A stretch of 37,228 nucleotides of DNA. Source: a bacterium. Its GTDB lineage: Bacteria; B130-G9. Position 1 is the stretch's first letter; each line of letters opens with the position of its first letter. A program made the translations under genes and the position numbers. Under the pieces are notes generated by a model that did no database searches, was not told the origin of the DNA, and saw only the letters and a program-made list of their open reading frames with translations. Shown here one piece after another: positions 8,821 through 15,828 of the stretch. Location of the stretch: NCBI GenBank assembly GCA_021160245.1, contig JAGHCW010000064.1:1-37228 (forward strand). The letters run 5' to 3'.

Positions 8821-8828
8821 CCTCCTTT
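8821..8828 (-). promoter_or_regulatory. Shine-Dalgarno site of the small peptide ORF
   Basis: AAAGGAGG on the minus strand, nine bases before the ATG at 8811. It is one of the strongest ribosome binding sites in the window and the main evidence that the 41-codon ORF is translated. Confidence 0.65.
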
Positions 8829-8867
8829 CTTTCAGTTCCATATCCTCGTTCCTATACAATTTTGTGC

Positions 8868-8918
8868 CAAGCGCTCGAACTCAATGTTATCTTGTTACTA
8901 GTCTTATTCGGGCGCTTG
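8868..8918. repeat. Imperfect 12-bp inverted repeat between beta-helix gene and peptide ORF
   Basis: CAAGCGCTCGAA (8868-8879) and TTCGGGCGCTTG (8907-8918) are complementary at 11 of 12 positions with a 27-base loop. It falls just after the stop of the 775-residue beta-helix gene and before the peptide ORF. There is no T tract, so it is more likely a processing or stability hairpin than an intrinsic terminator. Confidence 0.45.
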
Positions 8919-8946
8919 ACATCGCTTCTCTTTACTCTGGCTCGGC

Positions 8947-11274
8947 CTAAAGAACCAAGCTGCTATTCATCCGCTCTACAAAAGTATAAGGCCTCGCATT
9001 GACCGGTCCGTGGACTGTCATCTCGCCACTCGTGTCAATATCAACCAAGTAGTAGCTGTAGGTCGCGCCGTTCACAACGCTCGTATCAATAAAGGAGTAG
9101 CTAAACCCGCTGGCCGCCGTGCCCTGAGCCGCAATGATCTTGGAATTGACCTTAAGCACTGCGTCGGAGCCTTCCTTTACTCTGTAAATGTCAAAGCCGG
9201 CGTTGTCAACCTCGGCGCCAGTTGTCCAGCTGAGAAGCACCCTATTGAACTGTCCCTTCGCCTCAAACGAGTCGAGGTCAACGTAAGTTGCGCTCTCCTT
9301 GAGATAGTGGAAGCCCATGTCTATTGTGCCCGCGTCCTCCACCGCATCTGTCCTAGTCGAATAGCCGCTGCCAATCGGATACCAGGATGAAGCAGAACCA
9401 AGGCCCGCATCCACGCAAGGACTCTGAACCGGCTCTCCAGCAGCTGTCTGACTCAGGAAGAAATAGCCACTCGAAGGTCCTGTAACGAAGTAGGGGTCTG
9501 TATTGAGATTGCCAGTTCCAGCCCATCCGCCCTCAATGTCTGAGTGGGTTACATTGACAACCTCGGCGCCGTCCCATAGCTCAATGCTAGTATCATTGTC
9601 CCAGATTATCGAGTTATAGATGTTGACCGTTGTGTCATCGTCGCCCTCAATGTAGAGCCCATAGTCAGCGTGGTCCGCAATCGTCAGGTTCCTGATCGTA
9701 AGAGTGGCCGTAATTCCGCCGCATGCGAAATACACGCCCGTTGTCTGCTCGAACTCCGTGGACCAGCCCTGCTCCGCGAAGACCACGTTGTTAAAGAGCG
9801 TAGCATTCCCCGAAGTCGTAGTGCTTTGGGAATTGATGTAGATGCCATGTCCATCATTGCCGAAAACGGCGTTGTCCCTAACCTCGATGCCGTCAGGCGC
9901 ATTCAGGAACACGCCATCTCCCAAAACAGCCTTGTTGCCGTAAATCTTGTTGTTGGAGAGCTCGCTTCCATTCTTCCCATTTATGACGCATACACCGCCG
10001 CCATTACCACTCGCTACGTTCTGGTATATCCAGTTGATATGCGCAACCGTGAAGTTGTTGGATCCAACCGCCTCTTGAATGCAAACGCCGGCCCCAGCTC
10101 CTGCGCACTCGTTGTAACTTATGTAATTACCGTAAAGCTCCATATTGCTGTTTCCGCTGTAGATACCACCACCGTTTGTGTTCCTTGCCTCGTTCATAAA
10201 CACGTGGTTTTCCCGGATATCCGGCGTACAGCCTACATTAACATATATGCCACCACCACTCGTATTGGCCCGGTTCTCAGCAATCTCGTTGCCATCTGCG
10301 ATGTAAGGGGCGGAGCTGTTAACCATGTAAATGCCGCCGCCAAGCGTCGCGTAGTTGCCTCTGCCAACCTGATGCAGATGCTCGGGCTTCGCACGGACCA
10401 TGTTGTGCAGGATATCGGGACTGGAGTCGTAAAGATAGATGCCACCGCCATTTTCGACAGCGTCATTCTCCAAGATTCGGTTGTCCTCGATCAACCCATT
10501 CGACTCTAGGAAGTAAATGCCACCGCCGTTGCCGCTGTCGTCATTTGGATCGTACTCAGCATCACAGTCCTGAATCAGATTATCGATAATCTCAACTTCG
10601 GATTGCTTGCAATAGATTCCGCCTCCGAGGTCCGCTTGGTTATCCTGGATGGTACATCCGGAAACCTTTAAGTCTGCCTCCAGTGCAAAAATTGCGCCTC
10701 CGCCCTGGAGGCACTCGCCACCCTCAAAGACACAGTCGGTGATGTGGACGTCGGAGTAATTGACAAAGACACCGGCGCCGTCCTCAGTGCTGTAGCCATT
10801 GCGAATGGTAAGAGTCGAGATCGTGACGCCATTTATATAGATGTTAGGCGCATTGACCTCCAATATGCCGAGCTGGTCAAGGGGATCCGTATGATCGACA
10901 TTCCATTCATTGTAGTCAATGATCGTCGTGTCCTTGTCCATGCCCACAAGATGCACATAGTGGAGTATCTTACTCGCTGATTGCCACCATGCAATCGGAA
11001 ACTCCTCGTTATCCGAGCCTCCCGACGTGTAGGTATAAGTCCCAGGGAATACGTTGATAATGGTGGGATTAGCCGCCGTCGCTGTATTCGGGACTGTTGC
11101 CATCGCATAAGTGATCGTCCGCCAGGGATCGGCGTATGTCCCCGGATTTGCATTGTCACCCGACACTGAGACATAATAGTCGTCAGCGTGGGCAAACATG
11201 GTCGCTAGAGAGACGATCAACGTGCACAACACGAAGACCGAAGTCAGCAGAAACTGCCTATCTACTCTATGCAT
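8947..11274 (-). CDS. Large secreted right-handed parallel beta-helix protein with C-terminal Fn3-like module
   Basis: The 775-residue product starts with a Sec signal peptide (hydrophobic 8-27, AHA before the cut at 30/31). The mature start DDYYVSVSG is followed by many beta-helix coils with recurrent GGGIY turns (about 165-560) and a C-terminal Fn3-like module from about 661 (WTTGAEVDNAGFDIYR, then YSYYLVDIDTSGEM). Architecture and both termini match the 592-residue paralogue downstream, so the pair arose by duplication. GGAGG sits four bases before the ATG. A cell-surface or secreted polysaccharide-binding role is possible, but no catalytic residues can be named. Two promoters in the long upstream gap point toward it. 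Confidence 0.86.
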   Translation of the reverse strand: MHRVDRQFLLTSVFVLCTLIVSLATMFAHADDYYVSVSGDNANPGTYADPWRTITYAMATVPNTATAANPTIINVFPGTYTYTSGGSDNEEFPIAWWQSASKILHYVHLVGMDKDTTIIDYNEWNVDHTDPLDQLGILEVNAPNIYINGVTISTLTIRNGYSTEDGAGVFVNYSDVHITDCVFEGGECLQGGGAIFALEADLKVSGCTIQDNQADLGGGIYCKQSEVEIIDNLIQDCDAEYDPNDDSGNGGGIYFLESNGLIEDNRILENDAVENGGGIYLYDSSPDILHNMVRAKPEHLHQVGRGNYATLGGGIYMVNSSAPYIADGNEIAENRANTSGGGIYVNVGCTPDIRENHVFMNEARNTNGGGIYSGNSNMELYGNYISYNECAGAGAGVCIQEAVGSNNFTVAHINWIYQNVASGNGGGVCVINGKNGSELSNNKIYGNKAVLGDGVFLNAPDGIEVRDNAVFGNDGHGIYINSQSTTTSGNATLFNNVVFAEQGWSTEFEQTTGVYFACGGITATLTIRNLTIADHADYGLYIEGDDDTTVNIYNSIIWDNDTSIELWDGAEVVNVTHSDIEGGWAGTGNLNTDPYFVTGPSSGYFFLSQTAAGEPVQSPCVDAGLGSASSWYPIGSGYSTRTDAVEDAGTIDMGFHYLKESATYVDLDSFEAKGQFNRVLLSWTTGAEVDNAGFDIYRVKEGSDAVLKVNSKIIAAQGTAASGFSYSFIDTSVVNGATYSYYLVDIDTSGEMTVHGPVNARPYTFVERMNSSLVL

Positions 11275-11762
11275 TGTTCCTCCCTTTCTACGATTAAAAG
11301 AACAGATCGTTTAAGGATGTTCCAAATCTACTATATTGAAATCAAGACGTGGAAGCGGGAATAGACTGAATCGCGCCTCATTCGCAAGAGGACTTGAGGC
11401 AATTCACGCTTCTTTCTCAACTGAACCTCCCTACAATAGCCAAGTTCCGAGAATTGCAGCGTGAACACACGCCAGTTAGAAGATCGACTCTCCGGAAAAC
11501 GCGAACGCTCCAGAGTGTTCTTAGGGGCGAGAACTGTTCATCCTAACATGGATTGCCAAATCAGGATGGCGGCTCCCGCATCTACCTAAACGTCTAATCT
11601 CCCTATTCCCGCAACCGCTTGCCAGATATTCCTATTCCTAACTTAACATCACCAACAGCGCTTCACCACCAAAATGCACTGCCGAATGACTTAGTAGAGG
11701 CGAGAACTCATCATCTTGCCTCAGTTAAAGAGGTGCAGATGATAGCCCCCACTTCTATTAGG

Positions 11763-11791
11763 ACTATAACTCCTTTCTCCAAAAGTGTCAA
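11763..11791 (-). promoter_or_regulatory. Sigma70-type promoter (inner)
   Basis: On the minus strand a perfect TTGACA (11786-11791) is separated by exactly 17 bases from TATAGT (11763-11768). Transcription would start near 11757 and run toward the beta-helix gene at 11274. Confidence 0.6.
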
Positions 11792-11950
11792 GTGTGGTTT
11801 CTGGAGCCGATTTACAAGCACCGATGTCGCATAATATCATCAAATACACGCAATATTCGTCCAAATCGAGATTCCGTTTTTTCAGAAAACAGCTAATCTT
11901 CCCAATAATGCGCGAGAGCAACGCCTCTCTTCGCCCATCATCTGGTTATG

Positions 11951-11979
11951 AGTATAACCAATATTGAGCCTGCTGTCAA
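11951..11979 (-). promoter_or_regulatory. Sigma70-type promoter (outer)
   Basis: On the minus strand a perfect TTGACA (11974-11979) is separated by exactly 17 bases from TATACT (11951-11956). It lies about 185 bases upstream of the inner promoter in the same orientation, giving a possible start near 11944. Confidence 0.62.
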
Positions 11980-12025
11980 ATCCCTCCGAAAACTCCTTAA
12001 CGTTCTAGCACGATGCAAATCGCCA

Positions 12026-12997
12026 TCAGTCAGCTGTTAGATCGTAATCCAGAAGCTCAACTCGGCCGCTTATCAGGGACAGAGCGTCCAAGTTACCCGC
12101 GACGAGGCCCACGTCTCTTGCGAACCACAGATCGCCCTGCGCCGCATTGAACATCGCCGTCATCGAGATGTGCCAGCAATCATCGAAATCACCCGCCCCA
12201 ACGCTCACGCTCTCACGGCCCTCAACTCGCATTGTAACTGGGAGAGGCCATCCCTCGTATTCCATCAAGAGCATCCAGCTGTCGCCGGCTCTTGGCTCCG
12301 CGGGCAGAATCAGCTGGTCTTGGTCAAATGATGACGCGCCCTTCATTAAAAGGTCCCTGACGTAAATATCACCGCCATCATCAATAAGAATGAGCTCAAC
12401 ATCCTCGTCGTCGTCTTGAAGGAGGTGGAACTCTCGCAGGCCGTCATTCTCGAATGCCTCGTGGACGACCGCCGAGCCCTCGCCACTCTCGCTCGCATTT
12501 TCGGTGTAGTAAGTCCAACTATAGCCCGTAGCCAGCGGCAGATAGGCGTTTCGGCCAACAATGTCCGTCCCATTGCCGCCATCAAACCTGAAATCATCTC
12601 GAGCTTCATTGCTCCGAAGAGAGTGGTCCTCAGACGACTCAATCGTCGCGATGACGGCATACTCCGAATCAGGGATGCCCTCATCCATTTGGATGGAGAA
12701 AAACGGAAAATCAAGAATGCTGAATCCCGCGGGCAGCCGCGCGGACATGAAGGGAACCGCCTCGGTGCCAAGCCCTGGCAGGTATAGGAGCGTTCCCCAG
12801 CAGTCAATCGCCACCAATAAGTCCGCATCAAAACTCTCGCCGCTGTTGACCAGCGAGAGCGAGAGCTCAAGCGTGTCGCCAGCCTGATATTCCTCCTGAC
12901 TTGAGTAAACCGAAAGACTAACATCCTCTGCTCCGGCCATTTGCGCATTAAGAAGAAAGAACGCCAAAGTTGCCGTGACCTGCAAAATCCTCATCAT
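12026..12997 (-). CDS. Secreted two-module protein of unknown function
   Basis: From the ATG at 12997 the product is 323 residues with a signal peptide (hydrophobic 7-18, AGA before the cut at 23/24). The first module (about 25-140) is a beta-sandwich with YQAGDTLELSLSLVNSG and SEYAVIATIE segments. It resembles modules in many exported bacterial proteins and the C-terminus of the propeller at 4519. The second module (about 150-320) has YLPLATGYSWTYY, VSVGAGDFDDCWHI and LWFARDVGLVAG, a pattern common in exported proteins of unknown role. The frame is open to 13081, but GGAGG seven bases before 12997 and the signal peptide fix the start. Confidence 0.78.
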   Translation of the reverse strand: MMRILQVTATLAFFLLNAQMAGAEDVSLSVYSSQEEYQAGDTLELSLSLVNSGESFDADLLVAIDCWGTLLYLPGLGTEAVPFMSARLPAGFSILDFPFFSIQMDEGIPDSEYAVIATIESSEDHSLRSNEARDDFRFDGGNGTDIVGRNAYLPLATGYSWTYYTENASESGEGSAVVHEAFENDGLREFHLLQDDDEDVELILIDDGGDIYVRDLLMKGASSFDQDQLILPAEPRAGDSWMLLMEYEGWPLPVTMRVEGRESVSVGAGDFDDCWHISMTAMFNAAQGDLWFARDVGLVAGNLDALSLISGRVELLDYDLTAD

Positions 12998-13251
12998 CCT
13001 AAAACCTCCTACGAAACTCGTGCCACAAACAGGCAGAATAGCTGGGCCATGTACAATCGCTGCCTCGTAAAAGATGAACAAAAGTGAGCATTAAGTCAAA
13101 TTGAGGCGACAGTTCCCGAAGAATCGGTCTATTTGGGCGCCGGTCTTCCTTAATGCTTGACGAAGCACGTGTTCCCGGGCAATAATCTCCCTGAATCAAG
13201 AGGGGAGAAAAACGATGATAGAATAACTCTAGGTCCTCCCATCAGAACCGC

Positions 13252-15825
13252 TTACTCGCCGTGCTTCACCCTCTCCAGCGTTATCCTATCGACCGCGAAG
13301 CTCAGCTCTCTGGGGTCGGGAAATCGCCCAAATCGGAGCGTCGCAACGCCTCGCTCGACAGTTCTTTTTATAGCCGGCTTTTTAGCCAAGAACTTCCCGC
13401 CAAACGCCACGAATGGGACGCGGAACTTGTGCGGTATCGTTATATCTATGCCGACGGCGTCAAACGCGGCAACCAATTCCCCAAGAAGCGGCGCCTCGTC
13501 CTCGCCAAGCGTTACAAGAAATAACATATCGTCCTGAATGGGAGCAAGCGCCGCCTCTATCTTTCGGACGAAGCCGGGATCGCTTGATGAGAGTTCGCCG
13601 ACCATGCGGTTCTCTTTATGTCCGACCTTCCTGAAGACCCGAATGCCGCCAATACCGCTGCCTGCGAGATAGTTCTTGCCATGCAGGTCTGAAAGCCGCG
13701 ACATCATGTCGATAAGCAGCGATTTCGGCATCCTCGAGACGCCGAAGCTCCGCGACGAGACGACCACGACAAGCGAGGCGTCAATACCCGCCAACATGCC
13801 TGCAATCCGTCTCTGCTCGGCCTCTTTTGCCCCAAACGGGAGCACCTCCACCTGCACGACTTGTGCATCCTTCGGATCGATTGCCGCGATATTCAGGCCG
13901 AATTCGTTGGGCGACACGTCCGTGCCGTTCAAGATGATCTCCGAGGCGAGGCCGCCCGATGTGTCCTTGCTTCGCAGGATGAGATTGCCGGCAAAATGAA
14001 CGTTGGAATAGGGGATCACGAATCCCCCTTCTGGGGCGACTTGGTCCGGAATTGCCGCCGGCCCGACGAGCTCCAGGGCATTCAGGCCCTTCTTCAAGAG
14101 GCCGATCGGGCATCGAACGGTCATTTCCGTCCAATCGTCAGGAAGGCTGGTTAAACCGAGCGATTTGCCATTCAATATGGCCTCAATCTCGTTGCCGACT
14201 CCAGATCGCCTGGCCCTCGCCCTAAGTGTAAGCTGCGCGGGCTCCGGCGTCATGGCCTGAAAGACGACCGCCGAGCGCTCCTTGCTCCATCTGAATGAGG
14301 TATCTTCCCACCTCTCCCTGCCGTGCCAGCCGTCGCTTAAGACCGCATTCTCTGAGCCTGCCCCGATGTCAATTTGAAGCCTTTCGGAGATGACAGTCGG
14401 GTGAAGCTCCCGTGCATCGCGGGCCACTTCACTAGAAACGCCAAGTCCATAAGCCGTTCTCGTCGCCCCAGGAACGGTTAGGAGCCAATGCAGCCAATCT
14501 CCGGCCATCTGAAGCTGAGTGGTGGCGAGCTCGCCGACTGTGAAGCTGCCGTCTTTCGGGATTTGACCCGTTACATAGCGCGTCATAAGCATCGTGTTCG
14601 AGAAAACAAGGGCCGCAATCACGACAGCCAAGCCCCACATCCTAGCCTTGCTCACAGTGGTGACATTCGTGGCCTTCTTCCCTCTGTCCGACACGAGGCG
14701 CGCAAGGCCGAACGCGAAGATCGGGAAGCAGCCCACAAAGCGTCGGCCTCCAAAAGCATCACCCGCCCACCAATCCATGACGGACGCATTGAGAAAGAGC
14801 TGGGCAGAAAAAGCTACCAGCATGGCAATCCCAAGCCGATCGCGCTGGATAGCCGCTCGCACCAGTCCTATGATCGCAAGACCAAGCACAGGCGCCCAGA
14901 GCAGCATCCCGTTGCGAGTCGAAAAGAGCATATCGATGATGTGGGGATCGGTAAGGTTCAAGAAGCCATTGCCCTGAGGCACCACAAGAAACTCTCCGAA
15001 TAGCATCTTCCAGACGATCATCTGCGGAGTGAATGCAATAAGCGCTGTGAGCGTCCCGATACCGATGCCCCAAATCGGCAGTTTCCTCTTCTCCTCCCCA
15101 GTTCTCGGAAGATAGCGGGCAAATAATATCAGAGCCGCCGGCACAATGACGAAGACCAGATTCTGCCACCTGATAAGCGCCATCAGGCCGGCCAAGGCGC
15201 CCAGCCAAATCCAGTCTGAGCGTTTTTGGAAATCCCCCACCCGTACGCTCTTGATGATGAATAGCGAAACTGCAAAAAGAGACAGCGAATGGGACATATA
15301 AGGCTCAAATATCTGATAATGAAGCGCTGCGCCCGCAAGCCAGACGCCGAGCGTTCCGAGCGCAGCTGGCCCAATTCCCATCTGCTCGCGCAGAAATCTG
15401 AATACGATAGCGATGCCAAGAAGACTTGCCAGCACGCTGGCGATGCCAATGGCGAAGTAATAAGGCTCCCCCTTGCCATCATTAGTATTCCCGACGTAGT
15501 CATCGGGCAGCACAGCCGAGACGCCGCGCGCAACGAGAAAGAATGGCGCCCAGAGAATTGCCGGCCCAACGGAGAAGATATTTGGCGAGCGGCCCTTCGA
15601 GCAGATATAAACGCGGGCAAGAAGAGGATCATCTCTTGGAAACATCTCGTAGTCGTTGTGAAGGTCAAGGTCCCCGTCAAAGACGATTGACCTCAAATAT
15701 ATGTAGTAGTTCTGGCCATCGCCGTCCATCCTTCCGCCGATGAACGCGAAAAGCAAAACGACCGTAATGGCGGGTATGCCAAAGAAAAGCAACGCAAGAA
15801 GCCGCGCCCGTCCGCTTTTCTTCAT
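13252..15825 (-). CDS. GT-C-like polytopic membrane protein with ILEI-like C-terminal region
   Basis: The 857-residue protein has about ten hydrophobic helices in residues 8-470. An early loop (RMDGDGQNYYIYLRS, about 32-46) and the following GDLDLHNDY resemble the catalytic-loop region of GT-C glycosyltransferases that use lipid-linked sugars, with Asp34/Asp36 as candidate catalytic residues. Residues about 480-600 look like a beta-sandwich. From about 643 the segment GLNIAAIDPKDAQVVQVE and later stretches (VTLGEDEAPLLGELV, FRVPFVAFGGK) resemble the ILEI/FAM3 fold, which may be duplicated or interrupted. The ILEI assignment is my inference. The gene starts three bases after the mutS2 stop, so the two are almost certainly co-transcribed. 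Donor and acceptor are unknown. Confidence 0.72.
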   Translation of the reverse strand: MKKSGRARLLALLFFGIPAITVVLLFAFIGGRMDGDGQNYYIYLRSIVFDGDLDLHNDYEMFPRDDPLLARVYICSKGRSPNIFSVGPAILWAPFFLVARGVSAVLPDDYVGNTNDGKGEPYYFAIGIASVLASLLGIAIVFRFLREQMGIGPAALGTLGVWLAGAALHYQIFEPYMSHSLSLFAVSLFIIKSVRVGDFQKRSDWIWLGALAGLMALIRWQNLVFVIVPAALILFARYLPRTGEEKRKLPIWGIGIGTLTALIAFTPQMIVWKMLFGEFLVVPQGNGFLNLTDPHIIDMLFSTRNGMLLWAPVLGLAIIGLVRAAIQRDRLGIAMLVAFSAQLFLNASVMDWWAGDAFGGRRFVGCFPIFAFGLARLVSDRGKKATNVTTVSKARMWGLAVVIAALVFSNTMLMTRYVTGQIPKDGSFTVGELATTQLQMAGDWLHWLLTVPGATRTAYGLGVSSEVARDARELHPTVISERLQIDIGAGSENAVLSDGWHGRERWEDTSFRWSKERSAVVFQAMTPEPAQLTLRARARRSGVGNEIEAILNGKSLGLTSLPDDWTEMTVRCPIGLLKKGLNALELVGPAAIPDQVAPEGGFVIPYSNVHFAGNLILRSKDTSGGLASEIILNGTDVSPNEFGLNIAAIDPKDAQVVQVEVLPFGAKEAEQRRIAGMLAGIDASLVVVVSSRSFGVSRMPKSLLIDMMSRLSDLHGKNYLAGSGIGGIRVFRKVGHKENRMVGELSSSDPGFVRKIEAALAPIQDDMLFLVTLGEDEAPLLGELVAAFDAVGIDITIPHKFRVPFVAFGGKFLAKKPAIKRTVERGVATLRFGRFPDPRELSFAVDRITLERVKHGE

Positions 15826-15828
15826 CTC

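Larger units (their letters stand above)
11275..12025. other. Long intergenic region with two minus-strand promoters and no convincing gene
   Basis: The stretch is richer in A and T than its surroundings. It contains two near-consensus promoters reading toward the beta-helix cluster, which implies a leader of about 480 to 670 bases. Two loosely similar segments sharing GAGTTCTCGCC or CAGTTCTCGCC (minus strand, near 11533 and 11705) are present. Short ORFs on either strand lack ribosome binding sites and family resemblance. It could hold a leader RNA or a small RNA. Confidence 0.5.

Noticed and set aside
9670-10509. Long plus-strand ORF of 279 codons
   Set aside because: It lies fully antisense to the beta-helix gene, whose signal peptide, repeats and C-terminal module are clear. 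The plus frame has no recognisable domain and no ribosome binding site.
10100-11100. Recurrent GGGIY-coding segments as a DNA repeat
   Set aside because: The similarity is at the protein level, from successive beta-helix coils; the bases vary too much for a DNA repeat array.
11721-11921. Minus-strand ORF of 66 codons below the outer promoter
   Set aside because: The start is TTG with poor ribosome binding, the inner promoter lies within it, and the product looks like no known family.
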